NCBI GenBank assembly: GCA_014773175.1
Contig: VXCM01002588.1
Location: 192,351 to 256,350, forward strand
Origin: Lucifuga dentata
Lineage: Eukaryota; Chordata; Actinopteri; Ophidiiformes; Bythitidae
Length of the DNA: 64,000 bases
Direction of reading: 5' to 3'
Shown here: one piece after another, positions 26,001 to 38,673 of the stretch
Layout: each line of letters starts with the position of its first letter
Position numbering within the stretch: position 1 is the stretch's first letter
Program-made: the position numbers and the translations under genes
Notes under the pieces: generated by a model
What the model saw: only the letters and a program-made list of their open reading frames with translations
Databases searched by the model: none
Told to the model about the DNA's origin: nothing

Positions 26001-27547
26001 GATCTTGCCCTCCACAGAGATCAGGCTCTGACACACCCTGCAGCTGATGACAGGAGCACTGCCACTCTCTGGGGAGGTNGAGATCAGGCTCTGACACACC
26101 CTGCAGCTGATGACAGGAGCACTGCCACTCTCTGGGGAGGTGAGAGGGGAATAGGGCGGCGGATCCTCCCCTAGGAGCACTGAGGGCTGAGTGGGGCTAG
26201 GGAATGGAGGAAAGCCTGGGGAGAAAGACAAGGAAGTGAAAGGATGATAAACACAAACCTGTAAAACCAGTAACCAATGAATGATTCTAAGGTGAACAGA
26301 GTTACAAGACCTGCAAAATGTATAGAAAATAGACTTGATTCCCATGACAATGATCTCTTATGTTAGGATTAACGAGATAATAAGATCTGGTCTCGAGTTC
26401 TACTGAAAAGAGCTTTACAAAAACATTCCTGGAATGCTGAACAGGCCAAGTTTCAGAGAAAACCTGAGGAAAACTGAGGGACTAAATGGAACAAAACTGT
26501 ATCCAGGAATTTTAAGCAGCTTATCATACTGGTGTATGTAGATAAATGTATATGCATTTAAATTAGCAAAGATGCAAATTATAATGTTAAAATGTTGTTT
26601 GGACCAATAAAGATGAATTTATGCATGTATGCTCATGTACACATGTATTAGGTTTGTAAATAATAGGAAACAAAAGGGAAATGATACAACATGAAATGTA
26701 TACATTTAAATTGAGATAATTATGAAGTTATACTGTACTTATTTCTACTAGTTTTAAGACATTTTTATTTTTCATTATTTTAGAAACTGAAGTATGCGTT
26801 TTTCCTAACAGGAAGTCTTAAAGACAGTGTTTAGAGCGGACACATCATGCCTTTTCTATTAAAGTATTGACAAATGGTCCCGCCCCGTCTGAGCTCTGAT
26901 TGGTCGAACTGCTCTCTAGCGGTATCGCTCAGCAGCTTTTCTATTGGTTGATTTATATGCCAATCAAATCAGATGTTTCACGGTTGCTAGCTAGCTAAGC
27001 GATAGCTTGCATGTACAGTAGGCTTCATTCAGCCCTAAAATTCATCCAATACTTTATGTTAAAAAGCTTAAATAAAATAAATGTATTCATATTACTATGC
27101 TGAACTGAAAACTTGAAGCGCCATTGAAGTGCTTGGCTGAACAAAGCCAATGATGCCTAACTTAACAGCTGTTAGCTTAGTTAGCATACTGTTTTTCCCT
27201 TCAATATCTGCTGCACATCATGACTGCAGAACAAAACACTTCAGTTAAAGTTTCCTCGTGTACTCAGATAAATTATACATTTTTTAAGCTTCTATCATAG
27301 CTACGCGACATGCAGATTCTTTGTCATAGCTAGCAAGTTACAAAGCTAACTAGGATGCCCAGTCAGTGGAGGCTAACGTATGCTAGGCTAGCTAGAGTGG
27401 GGTGGAGGTGAGAGCACCGTGATACTCACTCTGTGGTTTGTTGGGTACTCCGTAGGGTGCTGCACCGGGAGACACCCCTCCGTTACCGCTACCACCAGCA
27501 CCATCTCCCAGATCTGACAGTAACGGGGACCTCTCGCCGTCCGCCAT
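12617..27547 (-). CDS. pip4p1: PIP4P1 (TMEM55B), phosphatidylinositol-4,5-bisphosphate 4-phosphatase 1
   Basis: Membrane protein of late endosomes and lysosomes. The family is described as removing the 4-phosphate of PtdIns(4,5)P2, and TMEM55B helps place lysosomes through JIP4 and dynein. Coding exons, in transcript order: 27547-27430, 26215-25959, 21619-21513, 20031-19926, 18684-18632, 17086-16996, 12760-12617. All have GT-AG borders and the phases join. After removing a 63-base assembly duplication in exon 2 the product is 270 residues, near the human length. It starts [15 protein letters not shown] proline-rich stretch with [10 protein letters not shown] follows, then cysteine-rich modules (CRVC, CGVC, CPCNC, CPRPYC, CGHC, CPHC). 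The family's CX5R catalytic motif is C126-R132 (CKVTSQR). Two C-terminal membrane segments lie at about 206-223 and 236-258. The [11 protein letters not shown] segment and the start favour PIP4P1 over PIP4P2. Confidence 0.95.
13000..16900. other. Large last intron of pip4p1 (12761-16995)
   Basis: Apart from one family B element at 14515-15177 and a short GT run near 14120, I see no gene. The 60-codon frame at 13380 with a hydrophobic C-terminal half lacks any recognisable family, splice context or good start context and is treated as chance. Confidence 0.5.
14515..15177. mobile_element. MITE of TIR family B, copy 2
   Basis: TTAAAGGACCATACCACCC at the left and GGTCCTTTAA at the right, with the same about 90-base inverted ends as the other copies. 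The right terminal segment (67 bases) is present twice around an N at 15113. That is an assembly duplication and not biology, so the true end is equivalent to 15109. Confidence 0.85.
17738..18367. mobile_element. MITE of TIR family B, copy 3
   Basis: The left end is TTAAAGAACCATACCAGAC and the right end is GGTATGGTCCTTCAA, with matching long inverted arms. It lies in the pip4p1 intron between the exons at 17086 and 18632. An exact duplication of about 60 bases surrounds the N at 17823. Confidence 0.85.
21983..22541. mobile_element. Inverted-repeat DNA transposon relic, ends ATGCTGCGTTC
   Basis: The left end ATGCTGCGTTCACAGACCTC is mirrored on the right by GAACGCAGCAT preceded by GAGTTCTGAGCTCTGTC. 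The inverted repeat, including GGAAAAATC motifs, runs about 40 bases with mismatches. No clear flanking duplication and no transposase frame, so the superfamily is unresolved. It lies in the pip4p1 intron between exons 2 and 3. Confidence 0.65.
22542..25958. other. Remainder of pip4p1 intron 2, partly retroelement-like
   Basis: Bases about 24520-25310 are strikingly T-rich and A-poor on the plus strand and end in CAAATAAATCC, resembling the untranslated end of a retroelement. I cannot name it. A block at about 22740-23460 has a TATAAAAG motif at its start and AATAAAG near its end but no recognisable coding frame. An (A)n/(AAAT)n tract lies at 24050-24092. Confidence 0.35.
26017..26141. other. 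Assembly duplication inside pip4p1 exon 2
   Basis: Bases 26017-26078 are repeated exactly at 26080-26141, separated by a single N at 26079. The extra 63 bases keep the reading frame, so a naive translation shows residues from TSPESGSAP to CRVCQSL twice with an X between. All family members have this segment once, and the same pattern recurs at other Ns in the window. Confidence 0.9.
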
Positions 27548-29036
27548 ATCGTGAGCAAGGCGTGGGGAGAGTGGGGCCGCGGATGCTGACCGATTCGGTG
27601 TTGTATTGTTGTGCCGGAAATGCAGGCGTCACATGATCACACCACCGTCGCTGCTGCGGTAACGGTCCACGGAGGTGTGGCACCGAACACACGGATCCTA
27701 ATATGCATCTAATATTTAATACGTTACTGAGTGATTATTACGTGTAGTGGTGGTGGAAGCACTCAGATCTTTAACTCAAGTAATAGCAGTGATATTTCAA
27801 TGGAAGAATACTCCATTAAAAGTTAAAATCCTACAATTAAAGTATTTTATTAGTAGTAATAGCATGAAAATGTACTCAGAAAGTGTTAATTGTGAATATG
27901 GTCCCAGTCAAATTGTTAAATTATATGATACATATCATGGCTTCAGGAATGAAAATCTCTAAATTAATATAAGGCTTTTTATAACTCCATTAAGAGTGCT
28001 TGTTCTGATTTCAGATGAAAAATTACTCTGTATTTTCTATTTCTTAAATTATTGAGAAAAGTCTGGAACACGTGTTTTTACCCAGCAAGAGCATTATTTT
28101 ATTAGCTTATTCCATGTTGAATTTAAACATAATTTACCTGTCTGTACCTGTCTGTCTAGTTGGATAGCAGTGTGTGAATTTGTTTGAAAGTAAGACATAA
28201 AATGATGATTAGCAAAATTTGCATGAAATCATAAATTCTAAGAAGCTGGGGATTTTGAATTAAAGGAGCAGATGGTGCAAGATTTGGAATGGATCCTGAC
28301 AAAGTTTGTCCAACTTTTATGTATTTGAGCTACGTATTTTGCAATATCCTGCCTACATTCATATGTGTGTTATGTCCAGTACGATCAAGTCTTTGGCCAC
28401 AGAGGAGTGCCACTGGAGCAGTCGGAGGGTTGGGTATCTAATCTTATTCAAATAGTTGTTTAGTGTGAAAAAGAGTGAGTAATTGACCTCTCCCACAGTT
28501 GTTTTCAAAGCTGGTTTCAGGACGTGAACTCTCGATGTTCCAGCTACATGCCTGATTTACTAAACTTTAAGATGCTGTTGGAATGCAAAACAACTTCAGC
28601 GTGGATAATCTGTGACCTTTAAAAGAAGTTACACTTTCAGAAAAGCACTAATATATACAGTTCTTCTTAAATCTCTTGATTCACATATGCCATATAATAA
28701 ACGATATTATCAGCCCCAAACATTTTAAGTGGTTTTACTCTTTACCCTTGTTATCTAATTATAGAGCAGCCACATACTAAGAACATTTTTATTTTTTAAA
28801 ATGTTTAAGACGTTAATACAAAAGTAGTTCAATACATTTACATTTAAAAGCATTATAACATCAAAATTGACTGAACATGTATTACAGTATATAAATTAAA
28901 CACTCTTTACATATACTGGTATATTTAGCTTACGTAGCTCATAAGCAAGGCAGTGTGTACATTCCCCTGTACACTTTTGTTAGACTTATTCTGTGTATTC
29001 TGAGTATGTTGGGCTGTTGTTATTTTATTTATTTTT
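27548..29036. other. Intergenic spacer between dnaaf6 (3' end) and pip4p1 (5' end)
   Basis: The pip4p1 promoter and 5' untranslated region should lie in the first few hundred bases. From about 27740 on the DNA is AT-rich with no repeat or frame that I recognise. Bases just below 29037 should contain the dnaaf6 3' untranslated region. Confidence 0.5.
27627..27638 (-). promoter_or_regulatory. TFE/MITF-type E-box (CLEAR-like) upstream of pip4p1
   Basis: On the gene's strand the sequence is ATCATGTGAC, about 80 bases 5' of the ATG. TCATGTGA is the core bound by MITF/TFE-family factors, and the CLEAR consensus GTCACGTGAC differs at two positions. TMEM55B is known in mammals as a lysosomal-stress target of TFEB/TFE3. 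An ETS-like CCGGAAAT (plus strand, about 27614) lies beside it in a locally CpG-rich stretch. Function is inferred. Confidence 0.5.
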
Positions 29037-32000
29037 TTACTGCATGTTGATAAAGTCCATGGGGCGATTCATCAGTAAAGTCACCTCTAGTTCTTCTCTT
29101 TCACTGTGGAACTGGGCCTTCCCCTCCTGACTGTGGACAGGGTGTGGGAGATGGAGGCCCAGTTTACTGAGGAGGGGAGAGAAGAGAAGTCAGGTTACAC
29201 ACACATATAGTGAAGGGAAAGATTAAAGAACGCTACAAAATCAACATTGAGCCCAGGATATGATGTTCTTCTCTGATTCTTCTTCTTCTTCTTTTCCTTT
29301 CGGCTTTCCCTTCAGGGGTCACCACAGCGAATCATCTGCCTCCATCTAACCCTATCCTCTGCCTCCTCTTCTCTCACACCAACTAACTTCATGTCCTCTT
29401 TCACTACATCCATAAATCTCCTCTTTGGTCTTCCTCTAGGCCTCCTGCCTGGCAGTTCCAACCTCAGCATCCTTCTACCGATATGTTCACTATCCCTCCT
29501 CTGTACATGTCCAAACCATCTCAGTCTGGCCTCTCTGACTTTATCTCCAAAACATCTAACATGCGCTGTCCCTCTGATGTACTCGTTCCTGATCCTATCC
29601 ATCCTCGTCACTCCCAAAGAGAACCTCAGCATTTTAGTCTCTGCTACCTCTAGCTCTGCCTCCTGTCTTTTCCTCAGTGCCACTGTCTCTAAGCCATACA
29701 ACATCGCTGGTCTCACCACCGTTTTGTACACCTTTCCTTTCATTCTTGCCGAGACTCTTTTGTCACACATCACACCTGACACTTTTCTCCACCCATTCCA
29801 ACCTGCTTGCACACGTTTCTTCACCTCTTTTCCACACTCTCCATTGCTCTGGACTGTGGACCCTAAGTACTTAAAATCCTCCACCTTCTTTATCTCTATT
29901 CCCTGTAACCTCACCATTCCACTTGAGTCCCTCTCATTCACAGCCATGTATTCTGTCTTGCTGCGGCTAACCTTCATTCCTCTCCTTTCCAGGGCATATC
30001 TCCACCTCTCTAGGTTTTCCTCCACCTGCTCCCTGCTCTCACTACAGATCACAATGTCATCTGCAAACATCATAGTCCAAGGGGATTCTTGTCTAACCTC
30101 ATCTGTCAGCCTGTCCATCACTACAGCAAACAAGAAGGGGCTCAGAGCTGATCCTTGGTGTAGTCCCACTTCCACCTTGAACTCCTCTGTCACACCTACG
30201 GCACACCTCACCACTGTCTTACAGCTCTCATACATGTCCTGCACCACTCTAACATACTTCTCTGCCACTCCAGACTTCCTCATACAACACCACAGTTCCT
30301 CTCTCAGCACCCTGTCGTATGCTTTCTCTAGATCTACAAAGGCACAATGCAGCTCCCTCTGACCTTCTCTGATTAAAAGGAATTATTTCAACTCTGGTCT
30401 GAGCTGCTCCTTTGCCATCATGAGGGTATTAAAAAACATGAAAGAGAACATTTACAGCAGCGCTTACTATTTTGGCGTCCGTAGATCAAGGAACATTTCT
30501 TTTACATCCAGAATCACATCTGTTGCTTTAGTATCTGGTAGTTTAATTTTCACCTGAGGGGAAGAAAGTTATTACAGAATAATTGCACACTTTAACCTTC
30601 ACTTGAATTCTAAAAGAATATACATTTTCTAATATGTGATTATCCAAGTGGCAACACTTTTTATTATTTATGATGCATAACTTCTAATGCAAGGTATCAG
30701 CAAAAGTCTGAAAAACTGTACATCTAAATTTATGGCTGTAAAGGTACTGAAATGACTCACACAGTTAATAGCATTAAATGTGGAATGATGCAATTGCAGG
30801 ATTCCTTTTTCCACATTCCATACTTAGATTTATGCCAAAATGCCAAATATATATTTAGAAGAATCCTGTCATTACTTGGTGAAAAAATAAGCTGTGCATT
30901 TTTGAAAAAATCTTTTTTTCAGTAACTCTCTCTTGACAGTCTCCCTTGTCTGTGCAACTTTACAGTTGTTGTTTCCTTCAGTAATTATCTACTTGCTGCT
31001 TAATGTCTTGAACTGCTCATTAATAGTTTCAGAAATGATATTAAGTATTTTCCACCCAAAACTACTTGAAGCCTGACAACACCTGCCAATGGGAGAATCA
31101 TGTTAGATCATGATCATGAGCTTCTTTGTGCTCCTGATCACATCCTTGAACAGTTAATTTGTAATGTAAAATGCTTCTATATCTATTTAAAAAAAAAAAA
31201 ATCTCATTAAGTTACCAGCATGGCTTCACAACACATGGAGGATGGGTCCTTTCTGCTCAAACCCAAGAAGAGATCCTCCGTCCCCACGTTCTGCTTGAAA
31301 ATTATTTCATAGCTGCAAAAAAAGATATTCACAAAAGCATACGTCTCATCAGAAACAAAGAACACGTACATTACTGTACAGCCTATGCAGAGAGAAGTTC
31401 TGTCAGTAGAGGTCAGTAAAGAGCAGAAAAAGTCTGAAGCAGCCTCAGAAACTTGAAGTGTGGTGGACATGAAGACTGATCAAAATGTTCTGAGCCTAGC
31501 ATAGAAAGATCCTTCTCAAAGGTGCTGCAGTTTTTATTAAAAAAAAAAAAAAAAANNNNNNNNNNNNNNNNNNNNNNNNNCCCCCCCCCCCCAAAAAAAA
31601 AGAAAGAAAGAAAAAAAACAGTAAAGGAAGTGTGTGAAAATAGAGGAGATAAATGCATTTCCAGGTGACTGACCCCCACATACAAATGTCTGATCCTTTT
31701 TGACATGTTCTTACTCAGGCTGTGGCCGTGGGTCAGTGAGGTCATCATAGTGGGAGCCTTCAGCCACCTCCTCTTCACTCCAGATATCTTTGCTGTTCTT
31801 CTTCACATAGGCACTCGATACTAAATTAAGAGCAATACACACATGGACATATTGTGTTTGTATTTCTGCATATTCTGGGGAAATTTATGTGTTGCTTATA
31901 CTTATAATGTAGGACTTATGTGCCAAAGATGCAAAGCATTACCTTCTTTATCTTTTCTGGGTGGAGGGCCGATGTTTCCAGGACCCAGCCTTGCACAGGC

Positions 32001-32305
32001 TGCCACATTCTGCTGAGACTAATATGATTTTAAAACAACTTGCCTCAAATAAATCAACTAAATCTGAGCTAACTAAAGCATCAAATCAATAAATCTTTGG
32101 GAAAGCAACCACCAACATTAACTATTATGCAATCTATTTTCAGCAAAGCATTAGCCATACTTTTTACTAGTTTATTTAATACATTAGTTGAAAGCTGAGC
32201 ACTACTGTATCTTACTGGACAGTCTTCATCATAGTCATCCTCCTGACGAGTGGATAACAAGGCAGAGAGAGCCTGCAGGTTCTGCAAAGATGATATAGGC
32301 TCCAT
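29037..32305 (-). CDS. dnaaf6: DNAAF6 (PIH1D3), dynein axonemal assembly factor 6
   Basis: Cytoplasmic co-chaperone of motile ciliated cells. It works with HSP90 and other DNAAF proteins to preassemble outer and inner axonemal dynein arms, and loss in people causes primary ciliary dyskinesia. Coding exons, in transcript order: 32305-32216, 32012-31943, 31820-31715, 31312-31216, 30553-30468, 29166-29037. Borders are GT-AG with compatible phases; the exon 2 acceptor could be shifted six bases. The product is about 192 residues against 214 in human. Recognisable blocks are LQALSALLS near the N-terminus, [36 protein letters not shown], then VKIKLPDT and [16 protein letters not shown] of the C-terminal CS-like domain, ending RPMDFINMQ. 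Intron 5 carries an RTE LINE and intron 3 a 25-N gap. Confidence 0.93.
29279..30363 (-). mobile_element. 5'-truncated RTE-type LINE with open reverse-transcriptase frame
   Basis: The frame is open from the truncation point (about 30363) to the stop at 29312. It starts within the reverse transcriptase at motif A ([11 protein letters not shown]), continues through the catalytic FADD box and SKTEYM, and ends in the typical RTE tail with RWFGHVQRR. The 3' end is a GAA-type tail. An 11-base direct repeat, CTTCTCTGATT, flanks it at 29268-29278 and 30364-30374, the target-site duplication. Lacking the endonuclease and the first RT motifs, it cannot be autonomous. The perfect duplication and open frame imply a young insertion. 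It is in dnaaf6 intron 5, in the same orientation as the gene. Confidence 0.93.
31556..31580. other. Assembly gap (25 N)
   Basis: A run of 25 N between poly-A and poly-C tracts, in dnaaf6 intron 3. It does not touch an exon. Confidence 0.99.
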
Positions 32306-32418
32306 TCAGAAGATCTCAGTAAAAAACAACAGAAAAATTCCTAAATTACAACGCAAAACTACCCCAAATTAACCTAGCTTTAGCCTTCTTGCTAATTCCC
32401 GTGGAGGACTGTTGTTCC

Positions 32419-32452
32419 GTTTCCTTGGAGACTTTCAGGCTGCCATGGAAAC
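32419..32452. promoter_or_regulatory. Paired RFX X-box-like sites between dnaaf6 and apoo
   Basis: GTTTCCTTGGAGAC at 32419-32432 and GCTGCCATGGAAAC at 32439-32452 both have the imperfect inverted-repeat form of the RFX X-box (GTHNYYATRRNAAC). The second differs at one position and the first at two. They sit about 115-150 bases 5' of the dnaaf6 ATG. RFX2/RFX3 drive motile-cilium genes, so the location makes sense for an axonemal dynein assembly factor. Activity is inferred. Confidence 0.6.
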
Positions 32453-32865
32453 CAACACGATGTCATCGATGAATAAATGAATAAATAAATGTCCAAATGA
32501 ATGAGTGAAATACAGGAAATATACAAGAAAACTAAAGCGCAGATATTTGTTTTGGCAGCAATGGCTACAACAATCTTTGCTCTTTCATAATGGAACTACT
32601 AAACATTTGCCAAGATCATTACATACTTTGCCTAAACTTCTGAGATAATCCGGTGAATTATTGGACACTGATACGATTGTAATCTAACTTTGAAAAACAT
32701 TTATACCCGTGTTGCTACTATGAAGTGTTTGTACATGTGCACTTTTGACATTGCGTACTTTAATCACTTGTGGCAGGAAACTGTTGGTCGGCGTCATTAT
32801 TGCTTAAGGCGCAGGTATGCATGTCCCTGCTCGGACGCCGTAGTTGAGTGCATGGCCCGCAGATC

Positions 32866-33450
32866 ATGTTGAAGGTGACAGGCAGCACAATTCCGGGAGC
32901 GCTGAGTTTGATGTCGATGACCGTCTTTGCTGCTTCAGAGGACGGACAGAAAGAACCCGCCTCGTTGCAGCGAGATGAGCTCTCCGTGTACGCAGCGCCT
33001 CAGCAGCAGCTTGGTCCTGCAGCGCCTGACGCGGCTCCGCTGGAGCAGTGTGTGGCCACCCTCAGGAAGACGGTGCAGCCTTACACGGCTTGGTGTAAAG
33101 GCACTTATGACAAAATTAAACCCCGAGTTCAAAGTGTCATCCAGTTTGGGAGTGACACCTACGCCTATCTGAAGGACCCTCCGAAGGACTTCTACCCTCG
33201 GGCAGGAGTGATTGGCTTCACCGGGGTCCTCGGACTCTTTCTTGCCAGGGGCTCCAGGATTAAAAAGCTAATTTACCCAGCCGGGTTGATGTCGGTCAGC
33301 ACCTCCCTCTACTACCCGGAGCAGGCTGCAGCCATCGTCAAATCCACCGGAGACTCGGTGTATGACTGGACCGTGCAGGGCTATGCTGTCGTGGACAAGA
33401 TGGTGAAGCCCAAAAGCAAAGGAAAGATGGATTCAGACACCAAACCCTGA
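32866..33450 (+). CDS. apoo: MIC26 (APOO)-like MICOS subunit, single exon
   Basis: Subunit of the MICOS complex in the mitochondrial inner membrane, where MIC26/MIC27 act with MIC10 and cardiolipin to shape crista junctions. The 194-residue product is close to human MIC26 (198). It has a hydrophobic N-terminal stretch (about 11-23), the DELSVYAAP block at 38-45, YTAWC at 73-77, a glycine-rich membrane segment GVIGFTGVLGLFLARGS at 114-130, then KKLIYPAG and SLYYPEQA, the most conserved family region. ATG 32866 is the first in-frame ATG; an in-frame TGA lies just upstream at 32845. The whole gene is one uninterrupted frame, whereas mammalian APOO has many exons, which suggests a retrocopy under selection. 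AATAAA at about 33690 is a plausible polyadenylation signal. APOOL is the other candidate, but the start and YPxQA blocks fit APOO better. Confidence 0.9.
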   Translation: MLKVTGSTIPGALSLMSMTVFAASEDGQKEPASLQRDELSVYAAPQQQLGPAAPDAAPLEQCVATLRKTVQPYTAWCKGTYDKIKPRVQSVIQFGSDTYAYLKDPPKDFYPRAGVIGFTGVLGLFLARGSRIKKLIYPAGLMSVSTSLYYPEQAAAIVKSTGDSVYDWTVQGYAVVDKMVKPKSKGKMDSDTKP

Positions 33451-34108
33451 TGTTCTCAGTATGACTTTGTCCCCACTCAGCAATACGAAATCAGCCTTTT
33501 CATGTTACTGTAGAATGATTTAATGTGCTGTCCTGACAGGCTCCATCTATGCTGTGTGACTTTCTCATGCCCACTCTTTGCACTAGTTTCAATGTATCTC
33601 AGGCAGGGCATGGCCTGTCACAAGGCTTTTCAACTTTTGAATGATTTAACTCTTCTTCTGATTTGAATGTATAACTTATATAAAAAGACTTAATAAAACT
33701 GCTTTTAAGAAATTACCACATATGTATTACTGGTGCCTTAATTCTATCATGGATGTACCTGAGCAACTCTAATCATGTCAAAATTAACCAGAAAACACAA
33801 ATCAACATTATTGTACTCCTAAATGTACTGTTATAAAAGCTCTGCCACAATACAAGTGATAAATTGAAGTTGCTTCTAAAGTCAGAAGCATGTATATAAC
33901 ACCCTTAAGCAATGTCTGTAATGTTCATTCATCATTTGTGGAGAGCACAAAAATAACAATACTATCAACGATAACACCAAAACCTAGGGGAATGAATACT
34001 AGATGTCCTTCTGACTGTTATGACTGTTAGCATCTTTATTCATCCCAGCCAAAAGGTGTACAAAATTAAATATGAATCGCTTGAAAGAAATTTGTTGTCT
34101 TCAATCAC
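33451..34108. other. Convergent spacer, 3' ends of apoo and eif3f
   Basis: It contains the apoo 3' untranslated region, with AATAAA near 33690, and the eif3f 3' untranslated region on the other strand. No additional gene or repeat is seen. Confidence 0.6.
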
Positions 34109-36478
<2,370 letters not shown>

Positions 36479-36483
36479 CTTGG

Positions 36484-38673
36484 AAAAGAAGGATAAATAA
36501 CCGGTGTGTGAGTGGAACTATACTGCCACCCAGAGGCTGGCGGGCGAATGTCAGTTATTGATTAAATCAACATGGTATTAAAATGGAGCAACTGCATCTG
36601 ATATCTACAGACCAAAATAACTAGTGAAGTGTGAAATATGTTTTATAAATTATTTAGGACCGTAATCAGTTAATTATAGAAGAGTCAGCGATAGAAAAAA
36701 TATTTAAAAGAAAGCAATTTATTTCCGGAACCTAACATTTTACCCATCATCAGAAATTCTGGCCAAAAAAAGCATGCGTGTTATTTATGCTATCACATAG
36801 TAATTAACAGTAATTACTAATTAGTAATTCACATTTCCTAATGTGTGAACTCGGTTGCAGATGCTGAGCGTGTTTGACAGCCAGCAGAGAGGAATCAGCT
36901 GAATCCCTCTCCTCTGTGCGTGGAAATGAAAGGCGTGTGAGCAGGCAGGCTGGATATGGGCTGGGCTGATGACAGCATCCTCCGCCTCCCAGTGGCTCCA
37001 CACCTGATGGACTCCATCAGATGCACAGATGATGGAGCTCTCCGCGCTGCCGGCTTCTCCTGTTGCCACCATTTCGCACTTTCACTACATGCTCTACAAA
37101 AGCTGTAGTCATTTTACGTGAATATTTTTGCTGGTGTTTGGTGCTTTTCTTTCTCTTTTTTTTTTTTATCGATTGCACATGTTGAGGGGATTTAACATTT
37201 GTTGTGAATGCTGACTGTTCGGATCGAGGTGGTCTTTGTTTTCCTGGAAAAGCGAACAGGACTGATGCTGCGTCGCTGTTACCATTAGAAATGGATGTCA
37301 TCGAACCAACGCTGCCAATTCCGGTTGGTTCTTGGACCAGATTTTATTCCGATGATAAAACATCTGCCAAATCTACTTGTTATACATCCAGAAGGTGCTA
37401 AACTGACAAGGTAAGATTCTGATCAGTCTTGCTCTCGCCTCGCTGACATGAATCAATTTGGCTTCTGTAGCCTTTTGGCTGGTTTACAGGCAGCCAATGT
37501 TAAAGGCTATTTCTGATCCATCCATCATCAGGCGTAATGCGTCATCATCTTTATTGTCACCATCAGTCTCCTCTTGCGTTCATCCGCTGGCTTGTCCAAA
37601 TGGGCGCACGCCATCTAAAGCTATAGGGGACTCCATTTTACCGTGGAGAGAGAGACTATTATTGCTCAAACACACACTTGGCTGAGTTTCTAAGACGTAT
37701 AAAAGAAATCCCAGCAGGACTGTGACATAAAATCAGATTTAACGTGAGAGAAAGTGCACTTACACACACATTCTGTTTAAGACACTCATATACAGTCACA
37801 GCACACACTTACCCTAAGGCACTTTATGAAACATGCAACAACTGAAAGTGGTTCTAATGTGCATCTGTCACACTGTGATCCAGGATTAAGCTTAAGAAAA
37901 ATAGCCCACATTTTCTCCCCTTGTGTCTAATTCTAAAGAGTGACAAACAGGCACATCAGCCCATAAACTGTCATTTATTTCCTAATTGTTGCCCGTTCTG
38001 CTTACTAAATGGGTGAAATGATATAGGCAGATATCAGAGGTCAGTGTCATGCAACAAACTTTATTATTAAGGCAAAAATGTTGACAAAACCATTCTATGT
38101 AGCTCTGTGAAAGAGAAATGTACCGTATATACTTGAGTATAAGCCGAGCCAAATTTCACAAAGCAAATCAGGGGGTCGGTTTATACACCAGTAATTCAAA
38201 TCAGATCTCAGAGAACGAAATTTCCAGGGGTGGAAATACTACCCATTAGCACTACCCATGGAAAATAGTTTAAATCATACCTTAAAATGATGTATTTCAT
38301 GAATAAACATCTTATTCAGCATTTTGCGGCAGCCAGTAAGCCGTGATCCATCAGTTACAGTAATCAGCTGCTGAAATAAATATCATGTTTACCGGTACGT
38401 GGATTATTTTTAGAAAATCAGAGGAATACTATGACAATTCTCAGAAAAAACAGGTAATTTGCTAAACAAATAAATTGATGGAACAACATCAGGGGGTCGG
38501 CTTATATGCGGGTTTCTTTAAAAATCTAAGTTTGCAGGTCAAAATAGGTGTCGGCTTATACTTGAGTATTTACGGTAGCAGTGAATTTCTCTGTGAATTA
38601 ATGTAACAGAACAACAGTTAATCAATTCCATGTTTTTTTTTTTGGCTCATTGTGTTCTTCGTCTATGTTTCAG
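36484..38673. other. Divergent spacer between eif3f and kcnj9, with probable kcnj9 leader exon
   Basis: The eif3f side is the presumed promoter. A strong donor, CAAG|GTAAGA, at 37410/37411 could end a noncoding kcnj9 exon, to be joined to the acceptor at 38673/38674 (TTTCAG|GC). That exon would contain a 36-codon upstream frame at 37291-37401. A family A transposon lies at 38121-38576. Otherwise I see nothing definite. Confidence 0.4.
38121..38576. mobile_element. Non-autonomous DNA transposon (TIR family A), copy 2
   Basis: It begins TACCGTATATACTTGAGTAT and ends ATACTTGAGTATTTACGGTA, inverted repeats of about 27 bases with few mismatches. The interior is collinear, in inverted orientation, with 4588-5069. 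No transposase frame. It lies in the likely first intron of kcnj9. Confidence 0.85.

Noticed and set aside
26080..26141. Genuine tandem duplication of a cysteine motif in PIP4P1
   Set aside because: Exact identity over 62 bases, an N at the junction and the same pattern elsewhere point to an assembly fault.
29391..30362. 323-codon open frame on the plus strand
   Set aside because: It is the antisense shadow of the RTE reverse-transcriptase frame. The minus-strand translation has clear RT motifs ([15 protein letters not shown]), while the plus translation resembles nothing.
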